Shown: positions 1 to 10,454 of the stretch, piece by piece
How positions within the stretch are numbered: the first letter of the stretch is position 1
How the letters are laid out: every line of letters starts with the position of its first letter
NCBI GenBank assembly: GCA_021815805.1
Contig: JAKAZQ010000017.1
Span: 1-57,018 of the forward strand
Reading direction: 5' to 3'
DNA from: Pseudomonadota bacterium
GTDB lineage: Bacteria > Pseudomonadota > Gammaproteobacteria > Burkholderiales > Burkholderiaceae_C
Length of the DNA stretch: 57,018 nucleotides
Made by a program: the position numbers and the translations under genes
Notes under the pieces: model-generated
The model's database searches: none
What the model was told of the DNA's origin: nothing
What the model saw: only the letters and a program-made list of their open reading frames with translations

Positions 1-1
1 G

Positions 2-406
2 GTCCTGCGCCAGCCCTTGAAGGATCTCGACGTCGCCTATGCCACCCGCATCCAGCGCGAGCGCTTCACGGGCGAACAAGCCGAGGGCTACACCGCCGAA
101 TTTCGGGTCGACAAGGCCTTTCTCGACGAGTGCTGCGGTGAGACCACGGTGCTCATGCATCCGCTGCCCCGGGACAGCACGCCGGGCGCGAACGATCTGA
201 GCACCGATCTCGACGCGGATCCCCGCCTGGCCATCTTCCGCCAGTCGGACAGCGGCGTGGCCGTCCGCATGGCCATCTTCGCGACGCTGCTCGGGGTGGA
301 ACGCCAGTTGCAGGGGCCGCTGCGAGATGTGACTTGGCGCACTCCGAACGCCATCGGCCCGAACGTTGTCTGTGGCCACATGCCGAGCGCCGGCATCGTC
401 GCATAA
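2..406 (+). CDS. pyrB: Aspartate carbamoyltransferase, C-terminal part (5' end outside window)
   Basis: Catalyses carbamoylation of aspartate in pyrimidine synthesis in the cytoplasm. The reading frame is open from base 2, so only the last 134 residues are present. The motif MHPLPRDSTPGANDLS followed by DPRLAIFRQ and VRMAIFATLLGV is the aspartate-binding C-terminal domain of the longer (about 430-residue) ATCase type that I associate with betaproteobacteria. The last 35 residues after LLGVE are not part of the usual core and may be a lineage-specific tail. The gene ends 128 bp before a tRNA-Glu gene on the other strand. The family is clear; the exact subtype is from memory of the family. Confidence 0.82.
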   Translation, partial: VLRQPLKDLDVAYATRIQRERFTGEQAEGYTAEFRVDKAFLDECCGETTVLMHPLPRDSTPGANDLSTDLDADPRLAIFRQSDSGVAVRMAIFATLLGVERQLQGPLRDVTWRTPNAIGPNVVCGHMPSAGIVA

Positions 407-490
407 ACGGACACACCGGCCCTGCGACACGGTACGTCGGGACATCCTCGCTCGGACTGCGAAGGGGCGCTTCCCATCATGCCCCCCAGA

Positions 491-528
491 CGCCAAAAAG
501 CCCGAGTGGCGTGAACCACTCGGGCCTT
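491..528 (-). terminator. Rho-independent terminator downstream of tRNA-Glu/tRNA-Ala
   Basis: A perfect 9-bp stem (CCCGAGTGG at 501-509 with CCACTCGGG at 516-524) and a 6-nt loop. Read on the minus strand it is followed by CTTTTTGG, giving the U-tract. It lies just after tRNA-Glu, so it probably ends the tRNA transcript. Confidence 0.8.
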
Positions 529-534
529 GCAAAC

Positions 535-610
535 TGGCGTCCCCTAGGGGATTCGAACCCCTGTTATCGCCGTGAAAGGGCGGTGTCCTAGGCCTCTAGA
601 CGAAGGGGAC
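535..610 (-). tRNA. tRNA-Glu (anticodon TTC)
   Basis: The reverse complement gives a 76-nt cloverleaf starting GTCCCCTTCGTCTAGAGG, with anticodon loop CTTTCAC (TTC), T-loop GGTTCGAATCC and an encoded CCA. The acceptor stem GTCCCCT pairs with AGGGGAC. It is followed by a terminator and preceded on the same strand by tRNA-Ala. Confidence 0.97.
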
Positions 611-641
611 AGGACGTACTGCAAACTGCTTTTTGCTCGGT

Positions 642-717
<76 letters not shown>

Positions 718-814
718 GCAAGCAAAGAATGCAATCTTAACCGACGGCCTGCTGCGCGCGCAAGCCCCGTGGCAGCGGAACTGCGCGCGAAAACCACACG
801 ATGCGGCGCCGGGT

Positions 815-3247
815 TCAATGGCGCGTGGTCGCCTCCGAACTGGCCGGCGCGTCTCCGGAAGCGGCCGACCCCGCGGCGGCCGCAGGCTCGTCCGGAAGCG
901 CCTGCGGCGCGCGCTCCAGCGCGATCTCCAGCACCTTGTCGATCCACTTGACCGGGACGATCTCGAGACTGTTCTTGATGTTCTCGGGAAGTTCCTGGAG
1001 ATCCTTGACGTTCTCCTCCGGGATCAGCACGGTCTTGATGCCGCCGCGGTGCGCCGCCAGCAGCTTTTCCTTCAGGCCGCCGATCTCCAGCACTTCGCCG
1101 CGCAAGGTGATCTCGCCGGTCATCGCGACATCGGCACGCACCGGGATACCGGTGAGCGCCGAGACGATCGCGGTGGTCATCGCGATGCCGGCGCTGGGGC
1201 CGTCCTTCGGCGTGGCGCCTTCGGGCACGTGCACGTGCAGGTCGCTTTTCTCGAACACCTCGTCCTTGATGCCCAGGCGCCGGGCGCGCGCCCGCACCAC
1301 GGTGCGCGCCGCTTCCACGGACTCCTTCATCACGTCGCCGAGCGAGCCGGTGCGAATGATGTTGCCCTTGCCGGGCAGGCGCGTGGCCTCCACGGTGAGC
1401 AGTTCGCCGCCGACTTCGGTCCATGCCAGCCCGACCACCTGGCCAACCTGGTTCTCGCGTCCGGCAAGCCCGAAGTTGAAGCGGCGCACGGACAGAAAGT
1501 CGTTCAGGTTGTCGGCGCTGACCACGACCTTGCTCGCGTACTTGTTCAGCAGCAGGCCCTTCACCGCCTTGCGGCAGATCTTGGAGATCTCGCGCTCCAG
1601 CGAACGCACCCCGGCCTCGCGCGTGTAGTAGCGCACGATGCCGCGGATCGCATCCTCGGTGACCTCGAGCTCGTGCTCCTTCACGCCGTTGTTGCGCATC
1701 TGCTTGGGCAGCAGGTAGCGCTGCGCGATGTTGACCTTCTCGTCCTCGGTGTAGCCCGACAGCCGGATGACCTCCATGCGATCGAGCAGCGCCGGCGGAA
1801 TGTTCAGCGAGTTGCTGGTGGCCACGAACATCACGTCCGAGAGGTCGAAGTCGACCTCCACGTAGTGGTCGCTGAAGGTGTGGTTCTGCTCGGGATCCAG
1901 CACTTCCAGCAGCGCCGACGACGGATCGCCGCGGAAGTCCATGCCCAGCTTGTCCACCTCGTCGAGCAGGAACAGGGGATTGCGCACCCCCACCTTGTTC
2001 AGGCTTTGCAGGATCTTGCCCGGCATGGAGCCGATGTAGGTGCGGCGATGCCCGCGGATCTCCGCCTCGTCGCGCACCCCGCCGAGCGCCATGCGCACGA
2101 ACTTGCGCCCGGTGGCGCGCGCCACGCTCTGGCCGAGCGAGGTCTTGCCCACCCCGGGCGGCCCGACCAGGCACAGGATCGGCGCCTTGACCTTGTCCAC
2201 GCGCTGCTGCACGGCGAGGTACTCGAGGATGCGCTCCTTGACCCGCTCCAGGCCGTAGTGGTCCTCGTCGAGCACCTGCTCGGCGAAGCCGAGATCGTGC
2301 TTGATCTTGGTCTTCTTGGCCCACGGCAGCCCGACCAGCGTGTCCAGGTAGTTGCGCACCACCGTGGCCTCGGCCGACATCGGCGACATCAGCTTGAGCT
2401 TCTTCAGCTCGGCGTCGGCCTTCTTGCGCGCATCCTTGGGCATGTGCGCGGCCTTGATCTTCTTCTCGAGTTCCTCGATGTCGGCGCCTTCCTCGCCCTC
2501 GCCGAGTTCCTTCTGGATGGCCTTGACCTGCTCGTTCAGGTAGTACTCGCGCTGGCTTTTTTCCATCTGGCGCTTCACGCGCCCGCGGATGCGCTTTTCC
2601 ACCTGCAGGATGTCGACCTCGCGCTCGAGCTGTTCCAGCAGGTTCTCCAGGCGCGCATGCACGTCGGCCAGTTCCAGCACCGTCTGCTTGTGCTCGAGCT
2701 TGAGCGGCAGGTGCGCGGCGATGGTGTCGGCGAGGCGCCCGGGATTGTCGATGCCGGAAATCGACGTCAGGATTTCCGGCGGGATCTTCTTGTTGAGCTT
2801 GACGTACTGGTCGAACTGCGTGACGACGGCGCGGCGCAGCGCCTCGGACTCGGCCGACGCCTCGGGCTCGGCCTCGAGCAGCTCGGTGTCGCAGACGAAA
2901 TAGTCGCCGTTGTCCTCGACGCGCGAGGCCTTGGCGCGCTGCACGCCCTCGACCAGCACCTTCACGGTGCCGTCGGGCAGCTTGAGCATCTGCAGGATGG
3001 TCGACATGCAACCCATCTCGAACAGATCCTCGGGCTTGGGCTCGTCCTTGGCGGCCGTCTTCTGGGCCACCAGCATGATCTGCTTGCCGGCCTCCATGGC
3101 CGACTCCAGAGCCCGGATGGATTTGGGCCGGCCCACGAACAGCGGGATGACCATGTGCGGAAAGACCACGACATCCCGCAGGGGCAACAGGGGCACCGCG
3201 GTGGTGGCGGCGGGTTCAGCCGGGGACGTAAGTTGGGATTCAGCCAT
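815..3247 (-). CDS. lon: ATP-dependent protease Lon
   Basis: Cytoplasmic AAA+ serine protease that degrades damaged and regulatory proteins. The product is 810 residues, a normal Lon length. Order: N-terminal substrate-binding domain (PLLPLRDVVVFPHMVIPLF near residue 20), a coiled-coil region around 220-280, Walker A GPPGVGKT near 365, and a C-terminal protease domain with the Ser in PKDGPSAG (about residue 685) and the Lys in GGLKEK (726-728). I chose the ATG at 3247 because AGGGAG lies seven bases upstream and the protein then starts as Lon proteins do; a longer frame opens at 3367 but its extra 40 residues are not Lon-like. It follows clpX on the same strand with its own sigma-32-like promoter. 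Confidence 0.97.
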   Translation of the reverse strand: MAESQLTSPAEPAATTAVPLLPLRDVVVFPHMVIPLFVGRPKSIRALESAMEAGKQIMLVAQKTAAKDEPKPEDLFEMGCMSTILQMLKLPDGTVKVLVEGVQRAKASRVEDNGDYFVCDTELLEAEPEASAESEALRRAVVTQFDQYVKLNKKIPPEILTSISGIDNPGRLADTIAAHLPLKLEHKQTVLELADVHARLENLLEQLEREVDILQVEKRIRGRVKRQMEKSQREYYLNEQVKAIQKELGEGEEGADIEELEKKIKAAHMPKDARKKADAELKKLKLMSPMSAEATVVRNYLDTLVGLPWAKKTKIKHDLGFAEQVLDEDHYGLERVKERILEYLAVQQRVDKVKAPILCLVGPPGVGKTSLGQSVARATGRKFVRMALGGVRDEAEIRGHRRTYIGSMPGKILQSLNKVGVRNPLFLLDEVDKLGMDFRGDPSSALLEVLDPEQNHTFSDHYVEVDFDLSDVMFVATSNSLNIPPALLDRMEVIRLSGYTEDEKVNIAQRYLLPKQMRNNGVKEHELEVTEDAIRGIVRYYTREAGVRSLEREISKICRKAVKGLLLNKYASKVVVSADNLNDFLSVRRFNFGLAGRENQVGQVVGLAWTEVGGELLTVEATRLPGKGNIIRTGSLGDVMKESVEAARTVVRARARRLGIKDEVFEKSDLHVHVPEGATPKDGPSAGIAMTTAIVSALTGIPVRADVAMTGEITLRGEVLEIGGLKEKLLAAHRGGIKTVLIPEENVKDLQELPENIKNSLEIVPVKWIDKVLEIALERAPQALPDEPAAAAGSAASGDAPASSEATTRH

Positions 3248-3276
3248 GTTGGCTCCCTGAAAAAAGCATGCTGCAC

Positions 3277-3304
3277 AGATGGGGAGCCGGGCCCGGATTG
3301 CAAG
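3277..3304 (-). promoter_or_regulatory. Heat-shock (sigma-32-like) promoter of lon
   Basis: Read on the minus strand, CTTGCAA (3298-3304) is followed after 13 bp by CCCCATCT (3277-3284). The known sigma-32 consensus is CTTGAAA, 11-15 bp, CCCCATNT. It lies about 30 bp upstream of the lon start codon. Heat control of lon is known in other proteobacteria; here it is inferred from the match. Confidence 0.75.
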
Positions 3305-3416
3305 CCCTGTGCCGCTCCCCCCTTTCGAATGCCGAATCAACCCACGCGCCGCAAGATCATGGCACATACGGCCGCGGAGCGTGCGATCGGGCGCACGCCG
3401 CCGCGACAGCGCGGGC

Positions 3417-4685
<1,269 letters not shown>

Positions 4686-4726
4686 GGCTCGCTACTCGAA
4701 TAAGGGGTCCACGCCTTCTCGCCTTC

Positions 4727-5335
4727 TCAACTGCGCGCGGCGATGACCTCGTCGAGCAGGCCGTACTCCTTGGCCTGCTCGGCGGACATGAAAAAGTCGC
4801 GTTCGGTGTCGGCAGCGATCTTCTCCAGGGACTGGCCGGTCCGCTCGGCCAGGATGCGGTTCAGGCGCTCGCGCAGGTACAGGATCTCGCGCGCCTGGAT
4901 CTCGATGTCGGTCGCCTGGCCCTGGGCCCCGCCGAGGGGCTGGTGGATCATGACCCGCGAGTTCGGCAGGGAGAAGCGCTTGCCCTTGGCGCCGGCGGCC
5001 AGCAGGAAGGCTCCCATGCTCGCCGCCAGGCCGATGCACAGCGTCGAGACGTCGGGCTTGATGAACTGCATGGTGTCGAAAATCGCCATGCCCGCGGAGA
5101 CGGATCCACCGGGGGAATTGATGTACAGCGAGATGTCCTTGTCCGGGTTCTCCGACTCGAGGAACAGGAGTTGCGCGACAACCAGGTTGGCCGTCTGATC
5201 GTTGATCGGGCCCACGAGGAAGATCACCCGCTCGCGCAGCAGGCGCGAATAGATGTCGTACGCGCGCTCGCCGCGCCCGCTTTGTTCGATGACGATCGGC
5301 ACCATGCCGAGGTTCTGGGTTTCTAGAGCACTCAT
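4727..5335 (-). CDS. clpP: ATP-dependent Clp protease proteolytic subunit ClpP
   Basis: Serine peptidase that forms the tetradecameric chamber of ClpXP. 202 residues. The oxyanion segment [14 protein letters not shown], the nucleophile Ser106 in GLAASMGAF and His131 in MIHQPLGG are all present, with the 25-residue Ser-to-His spacing known in E. coli ClpP. It lies between tig and clpX on the same strand, the usual tig-clpP-clpX-lon order. The 209 bp upstream to tig may hold its promoter, but I see no convincing box. Confidence 0.98.
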   Translation of the reverse strand: MSALETQNLGMVPIVIEQSGRGERAYDIYSRLLRERVIFLVGPINDQTANLVVAQLLFLESENPDKDISLYINSPGGSVSAGMAIFDTMQFIKPDVSTLCIGLAASMGAFLLAAGAKGKRFSLPNSRVMIHQPLGGAQGQATDIEIQAREILYLRERLNRILAERTGQSLEKIAADTERDFFMSAEQAKEYGLLDEVIAARS

Positions 5336-5544
5336 GACCGTGCGTTGCGATGGAATGCTTCAAGGTTAGCATGCCCCCGGATCGGCGTCCGCAGGGCCGA
5401 CGCGGCGCGCTCAGGGGCTTTGACCTGTCTGCTAACAAGGGTATTCAGGGGCCACCATGAAAAACCGCCCGGCCGCACCCCGCAGGGGGACGCTGGCCGA
5501 GCGGCGGCGGCCTCGGGCGCGCAGCCCGCAGGCGGCTCGAGCCC

Positions 5545-6858
5545 TCAGGCGGATTGCATCAGTTCGTCGAAGCTCAGCGCCTTGTCGCTGGTGCGCGCCT
5601 TGTCGAACACGTAGTCCGCGACGTTGTTCTCGATCACGATGGACTCGACCTGGGACAGGCGCTGCTGGTCGCCGTAGTACCAGCGCACCACCTCCTGCGG
5701 ATCCTCGTAGCTGGACGCCAGGTTCTCGACGTGGGCGCGGATCTGCTCCGGCTTGGCGTGCAGTTCGTGTTCCTTGACCAGTTCGGCGACGATCAGGCCC
5801 AGGCGCACGCGGCGCTCCGCCTGCTCGCGGAACATGTCCGGCGCGATCGGCAGCTTGTCGACGTCCTTCATGCCGCGCGCCGCCAGATCCTGGCGCGCGC
5901 CCTGGATCAGCTGCTCGATCTCCTCGTTGACCACGCCGGCCGGCAGATCCACCGGATTGACCTTGAGCAGGGCTTCCATCGCCGCATTGCGGTTGCGCGA
6001 GCTCAGGCGAGCCTTGACCTCGCGCTCCAGGTTGCGCCGGATGTCGTCGCGCAGCTTGGCCACGTCGCCGTCCGGCACGCCGAGTTCCTTGGCGAACTCC
6101 GCGGTCATCTCCGGCAGTTGCGGCGCCTCGACCTTGTGCACGTGCACGCTGAAGCGGGCCGTCTTGCCGGCGACCTCGCGGCCCTGGTAGTCCTCGGGGA
6201 AATGCACGTCGAACTCGACGTCGTCGCCCGGCTTGCGCCCGCCGACGCCGGTCTCGAACTCCGGCAGCATGCGGCCCTCGCCGAGCACGAAGGCAAAGCC
6301 CTCGGCGCTGCCGCCCGCGAACGCCTCGCCGTCGATGCGGCCGACGAAATCCACGGTCACGCGATCGCCGTCGCGCGCCGTGGCGTCGGCGGCGTCGCGT
6401 TCGGCGAAGCTGCGGCGCTGGTTGCGCAGCACGTCGACCGTCTTGTCCACGGCCGCGTCATCGACCGCGCAACTGGCGCGCTCGACCTCCACACCCGACA
6501 GGTCGCCCAGCGCGATGTCCGGGTAGACCTCGAACTCGGCGTCGAACGAGAACGCATCGGCGCCGTCGGCGACATCGTGCGGCGTGAAGCGTGGCATGCC
6601 GGCGACGCGCACGTGGGCGGCACGCACCGCATCGAAGAACACCTGGCCGACCTTGTCCTGCAGCACTTCCGCCTCCACCGACGGCCCGTAGCGCTTTTGC
6701 AGGACGCCCAGCGGCACCTTGCCGGGACGGAAGCCGGACACGCGCGCGGTGCGGGACATGTTCTTCAGGCGCGACACGACTTCGCTTTGCAGGTCGGCCT
6801 TGGGTACCGAAACGGTGATGCGGCGCTGCAGCTTATCCAGGGTTTCTACGGCTGTCAT
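5545..6858 (-). CDS. tig: Trigger factor (ribosome-associated chaperone and peptidyl-prolyl isomerase)
   Basis: Binds ribosomal protein L23 at the exit tunnel and shields nascent chains. 437 residues, normal length. The ribosome-binding signature is seen as GFRPGKVPLGVLQKRYG near residue 45. The central FKBP-type domain contains GDRVTVDFVGRIDGEAFAGG near 165, followed by the helical C-terminal chaperone arms. I chose the ATG at 6858 (MTAVETLDKLQRRITV), where the conserved N-terminal domain starts; an upstream ATG at 6903 would add 15 unrelated residues overlapping the end of tRNA-Leu. The ribosome-binding site is weak. Confidence 0.97.
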   Translation of the reverse strand: MTAVETLDKLQRRITVSVPKADLQSEVVSRLKNMSRTARVSGFRPGKVPLGVLQKRYGPSVEAEVLQDKVGQVFFDAVRAAHVRVAGMPRFTPHDVADGADAFSFDAEFEVYPDIALGDLSGVEVERASCAVDDAAVDKTVDVLRNQRRSFAERDAADATARDGDRVTVDFVGRIDGEAFAGGSAEGFAFVLGEGRMLPEFETGVGGRKPGDDVEFDVHFPEDYQGREVAGKTARFSVHVHKVEAPQLPEMTAEFAKELGVPDGDVAKLRDDIRRNLEREVKARLSSRNRNAAMEALLKVNPVDLPAGVVNEEIEQLIQGARQDLAARGMKDVDKLPIAPDMFREQAERRVRLGLIVAELVKEHELHAKPEQIRAHVENLASSYEDPQEVVRWYYGDQQRLSQVESIVIENNVADYVFDKARTSDKALSFDELMQSA

Positions 6859-6902
6859 GGGAAAATCCGTTGTTCGATTCGAGAGTGCTGCCGGCGGCGT
6901 CA

Positions 6903-6989
6903 TGGTGCGAGGGGGGGGACTCGAACCCCCACGCCTGTGAGGGCGTCAGGACCTAAACCTGGTGCGTCTACCAATTTCGCCACCCTCGC
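6903..6989 (-). tRNA. tRNA-Leu (anticodon TAG)
   Basis: The reverse complement is an 87-nt class II tRNA starting GCGAGGGTGGCGAAATTGG, with anticodon stem CCAGG and loop TTTAGGT (TAG), a long variable arm, T-loop GGTTCGAGTCC and an encoded CCA. It lies immediately upstream of tig on the same strand. Confidence 0.96.
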
Positions 6990-7126
6990 GCGACGGCGTG
7001 TCCGGCGCGAACCTGCTCAGACGTCGGCAAACAAAGCATTCTATCCTTAGCAGGCTTCCGGATCGGCACGCGGGGCGCGGCGCGCATCCCGCACCTGCCG
7101 ACGCGCCGCCGCGAGCCACCGCCGCC

Positions 7127-7957
7127 ATGCCCGCCCTCGACCCCTTGCAAGAAGATTTCGCGCCTCGCGGCACCGCCTGGTACTACGCCACGCTGCACCT
7201 GCACGCCGCGCCGCGCCGGCAGCTGCTGGCGCTGCAGGCGTGGTGGCGAGCGGTGCGCCGGATTCCGGCCTCGGTCTCGGATCCGATCGTCGGCGCCGCC
7301 AAGCTCGGCTGGTGGCAGGCGCAGCTGCGCGGCCTGGACGACCTGCAGGTGGAGCATCCGCTGCTGCGCGAACTGCAACCGGCGCTGCGCGAGGCGCCGG
7401 GCGCCACGGCGCTGCTGCGCCGGGCCCTCGACACGGTGCAGCCGACGCCGCCGCAGGCGCGCGAGAACTGGCAGGCCTTGCACGACGAGTCGCTGCGCGG
7501 CAGCGGCAGCGTGGCGCGCGTGGCCATGCGGCTGGCCGGTGGTCGCGACGCGGCCGCGCAGGAATACGCGGCCGAACTGGCGGCCGCGCTGGAGACCGTC
7601 GCCCTGCTGCGCGACGTAGGGCGCGACGCACGCGAGCAGGTGGTGCGCCTGCCGCGCAGCGTGCTGCGCGGCCACGGCCTGAGCGAACACGACCTGCTCG
7701 AGCTGCGCGACAGCCCCGCGCTGCGTGCCGCGCTGCGCGAGGCGGGCGCCCAGGCCGGCGAGCGCCTGGGCCGGGCCCGCACGCTGCGACCGCGCGGCCT
7801 GGGCCGCGCCGGACGCGCGGCGATGGCGCTGGAACACATGGGACGCGCGCTGCTGCAGGAACTCGACAGCGCCGACTACGCGCTGCTGAGCCAGCGCATC
7901 AGCCTGCCGCCGCTGCGCCTGCTATGGGCATCGTGGCGCGCCGGCTGGCCGATCTGA
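7127..7957 (+). CDS. Squalene/phytoene synthase-like protein lacking visible catalytic Asp motifs
   Basis: 276 residues. The N-terminal pattern YYATLHLHAAPRRQLLALQAWWRAVRRIP followed by SDPIVGAAKLGWWQAQL matches the start of the trans-isoprenyl diphosphate synthase (squalene/phytoene synthase) fold. In the active enzymes the first motif reads DDxxD; here the aligned stretch is AVRRIPASVSDP, so the metal-binding aspartates seem to be gone, and I see no second Asp-rich motif. It may therefore be a non-catalytic relative, like the NDUFAF6 group. I chose the ATG at 7127 because the 55 codons before it overlap tRNA-Leu and are not protein-like. Its last 36 bases overlap the convergent LysR gene. 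Function unknown. Confidence 0.7.
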   Translation: MPALDPLQEDFAPRGTAWYYATLHLHAAPRRQLLALQAWWRAVRRIPASVSDPIVGAAKLGWWQAQLRGLDDLQVEHPLLRELQPALREAPGATALLRRALDTVQPTPPQARENWQALHDESLRGSGSVARVAMRLAGGRDAAAQEYAAELAAALETVALLRDVGRDAREQVVRLPRSVLRGHGLSEHDLLELRDSPALRAALREAGAQAGERLGRARTLRPRGLGRAGRAAMALEHMGRALLQELDSADYALLSQRISLPPLRLLWASWRAGWPI

Positions 7958-8920
7958 AGCGCCATGCTCGGGCCCCGCGCCCGCGCGCGCGACGCCGTCT
8001 GGCTGCTGCAGCAGGCGACTCCAGTCGGCGACATCGAGCAGCACATCGCGCAACGCCTGCGAGGCACTCGACAGCTGCAGCTCGCGGCGCGTGAACAGCC
8101 CGATGCGGCGCTCGATGCGCGGATGCTCGAGAGGCACGCAGTGCGCGCCGAGCTCGCGCATCTGCTGCACGCAAAAGCCGGGCACGACGCTGATCCCGAG
8201 CCCCTGCGCCACCATGCGTCCGACGGTGGCCAGCTGGTGGCATTCGAAGGCCACGACCAGCTCCCGCCCGGCCTCGCGAAACGCGTGCTCCAGCAGCATG
8301 CGCACCGCCGACGGACGCTGCAGCGTGATGAAGCGCTGGCGCGACAGCTCGCGCCAGCCGAGCGCCGCGTGGCTCGACAGTTCGCTGTCCGCGCGCACCA
8401 CGGCGACGAAACGGTCGTCGTAGAACGGCGCGAAGTTCAGGCCGTCGACGTTGTAGGGTTCGAAGGCGATGCCCAGCTCGACGCGCCCGCCGCCCACCAT
8501 TTCCAGCACCTCCTCGTTGATCACGTCGTGCACCGCGACGTCGATGCGCGGGTAGCGTGCGACGAACAGCGCCAGCGCACGCGGCAGCAGGTTGCCGGCG
8601 AACGAGGGAATGGCGGCGATGCTCACGCGCCCGATATCCAGCGCGAAATGCTGGCGCATCAGGTCGCGCGCGTTGTCCCAGTCGGTGAGCAGGCGCGGGG
8701 CGATGGACAGCAGCACCTGGCCCTCGGGCGTGAGCTGCACGCTGCGACTGGTGCGCGCGAACAGCGCGCCGCCGAGCGAGGTTTCCAGCGCCTTGATGGC
8801 CAGGCTCAGCGCCGGCTGGGAGACGTGCAGGCGCTCGCAGGCCTGCACGAAACTCAGGCTCTGCGCCACCGCGAGGAATGCCCGCAGTTGCTTGACCGTC
8901 ATCGTTGATTGGTTTTGCAA
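7922..8920 (-). CDS. LysR-family transcriptional regulator, divergent from the CoA-transferase genes
   Basis: 332 residues. The N-terminal winged helix-turn-helix is clear ([39 protein letters not shown]), followed by a periplasmic-binding-like effector domain. The start is probably TTG at 8920 because AAGGGA sits five bases upstream; the alternative ATG at 8902 has no ribosome-binding site. The gene is divergent from the CoA-transferase pair with about 130 bp between them, so it probably controls that pair; this is inference from layout. The last 27 residues are a Gly/Ala/Pro-rich tail that overlaps the convergent gene by 36 bp and is not typical of the family. Confidence 0.9.
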   Translation of the reverse strand: MQNQSTMTVKQLRAFLAVAQSLSFVQACERLHVSQPALSLAIKALETSLGGALFARTSRSVQLTPEGQVLLSIAPRLLTDWDNARDLMRQHFALDIGRVSIAAIPSFAGNLLPRALALFVARYPRIDVAVHDVINEEVLEMVGGGRVELGIAFEPYNVDGLNFAPFYDDRFVAVVRADSELSSHAALGWRELSRQRFITLQRPSAVRMLLEHAFREAGRELVVAFECHQLATVGRMVAQGLGISVVPGFCVQQMRELGAHCVPLEHPRIERRIGLFTRRELQLSSASQALRDVLLDVADWSRLLQQPDGVARAGAGPEHGASDRPAGAPRCP

Positions 8921-9049
8921 AACAATCCCTTTAAAATATCAATTTTACAAATCACCGCGCTGCAGCGAGCATCACGTGGACGCCGGCTGCGGCACGACCC
9001 ATCGGATGCCTGCGACCGCGCCGGCGCGCGCAAGCGAACGGGAGACGAC

Positions 9050-9754
9050 ATGAGTGGACTGGACAAACGTGTGAGCACGTTCGCCGAGGCGCTGGAAGGC
9101 CTCGAGAACGACATGACGGTGATCGCCGGCGGCTTCGGGCTGTGCGGCATCCCGGAGAACCTGATCGCCGAGATCCGGCGTCGCGGGACGCGCGGCCTGA
9201 CGGTGGTCTCGAACAACTGCGGGGTCGACGGCTTCGGCCTCGGGCTGCTGCTGGAGACCCGGCAGATCCGCAAGGTCATCGCCTCCTACGTGGGCGAGAA
9301 CGCGATGTTCGAGCAGCAGTTGCTGGCCGGCGAGATCGAGGTCGAACTCACGCCCCAGGGCACGCTGGCGGAGAAGCTGCGCGCCGGCGGCGCGGGCATC
9401 CCGGCCTTCTACACCGCCACCGGCTACGGCACGCCGGTGGCCGAGGGCAAGGAGGTGCGCCGCTTCGGCGAGCGCAACTACATCCTGGAGCCGTCCATCG
9501 TCGGCGACTTCGCGATCGTCAGGGGCTGGAAGGCGGACCACTTCGGCAATGTGATCTACCGCCACACGGCGCAGAACTTCAATCCCCTGGCGGCGACCGC
9601 GGGACGCATCACGGTGGTCGAGGTGGAGCAGATCGTCGAACCCGGCGAACTCGAGCCCAGCCAGATCCACACCCCCGGGATCTACGTCGACCGCGTGATC
9701 CAGGGAACGTTCGAGAAGCGTATCGAGCAGCGCACCGTGCGCGCAGCCGCCTGA
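9050..9754 (+). CDS. scoA: 3-oxoacid CoA-transferase, subunit A
   Basis: The alpha subunit of a class I CoA-transferase that moves CoA between succinyl-CoA (or acetyl-CoA) and a 3-oxo acid such as acetoacetate. 234 residues, normal for the small-subunit format. Seen: [18 protein letters not shown] near the N-terminus (the CoA-transferase glycine-rich loop) and [13 protein letters not shown] in the middle. GGAGACGAC precedes the ATG at 9050; a longer frame from 8909 reads into the regulator's promoter region and was not used. Subunit B follows after 14 bp. Whether it acts on acetoacetate or 3-oxoadipate cannot be told from sequence alone. Confidence 0.9.
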   Translation: MSGLDKRVSTFAEALEGLENDMTVIAGGFGLCGIPENLIAEIRRRGTRGLTVVSNNCGVDGFGLGLLLETRQIRKVIASYVGENAMFEQQLLAGEIEVELTPQGTLAEKLRAGGAGIPAFYTATGYGTPVAEGKEVRRFGERNYILEPSIVGDFAIVRGWKADHFGNVIYRHTAQNFNPLAATAGRITVVEVEQIVEPGELEPSQIHTPGIYVDRVIQGTFEKRIEQRTVRAAA

Positions 9755-9768
9755 AGGAAACACCTGCC

Positions 9769-10425
9769 ATGAGCCTGACCCGCGAACAAATGGCCAAGCG
9801 CGTCGCGCGCGAACTGCGCGACGGCTACTACGTCAACCTGGGAATCGGCATCCCGACCCTGGTCGCCAACTACGTGCCCGAGGGCATCGACGTCATGCTG
9901 CAGTCGGAGAACGGCCTGCTCGGCATGGGCGCCTTCCCGACCGAAGGCGAGGTCGACGCCGACATGATCAACGCCGGCAAGCAGACCGTCACGGCGCGCC
10001 CCGGAGCGGCGATCTTCAACTCGGCCGATTCCTTCGCGATGATCCGCGGCGGGCATGTCGACCTGACCGTGCTGGGCGCCTTCGAGGTCGATGTCGAGGG
10101 CAACATCGCGTCGTGGATGATCCCGGGCAAGCTGGTCAAGGGCATGGGCGGGGCGATGGACCTGGTCGCCGGCGCGGCCAACATCATCGTGCTCATGACC
10201 CATGCCTCGAAGGGCGGCGAATCCAAGCTGCTGCCGCGTTGCACCCTGCCGCTGACCGGTGCCGGCTGCATCCGCCGCGTGCTCACCGACCTCGCCTACC
10301 TGGAGATCGAGAACGGCGCGTTCGTGCTCAGGGAGCGCGCCCCGGGCGTGCCGGTGGAGGAAATCGTGGCCAAGACGGCCGGCAAGCTGATCGTTCCGGC
10401 ACACGTGCCGGAAATGCAGCTGTAG
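9769..10425 (+). CDS. scoB: 3-oxoacid CoA-transferase, subunit B
   Basis: The beta subunit, carrying the catalytic glutamate that forms the acyl-CoA thioester intermediate. 218 residues. The sequence SENGLLGMGAFP contains the conserved Glu of the SENG signature; NLGIGIPTLV near residue 24 and GGHVDLTVLGAFEVD are further family marks. It pairs with subunit A in one transcription unit. The genes converge on a thioesterase gene; an 8-bp GC-rich hairpin without a U-tract (10433-10452) lies in the 29-bp gap. Confidence 0.92.
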   Translation: MSLTREQMAKRVARELRDGYYVNLGIGIPTLVANYVPEGIDVMLQSENGLLGMGAFPTEGEVDADMINAGKQTVTARPGAAIFNSADSFAMIRGGHVDLTVLGAFEVDVEGNIASWMIPGKLVKGMGGAMDLVAGAANIIVLMTHASKGGESKLLPRCTLPLTGAGCIRRVLTDLAYLEIENGAFVLRERAPGVPVEEIVAKTAGKLIVPAHVPEMQL

Positions 10426-10454
10426 CGCGGCGCGGCCCGCAGCCGCGGGCCGGC

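Noticed and set aside
5554..7050. 498-codon open frame antisense to trigger factor and across tRNA-Leu
   Set aside because: Crosses a tRNA gene and mirrors tig codons; not a protein.
10433..10452. Hairpin between scoB and the thioesterase gene as a terminator
   Set aside because: An 8-bp GC stem exists but no U-tract on either strand, so it is mentioned only in the gene notes.
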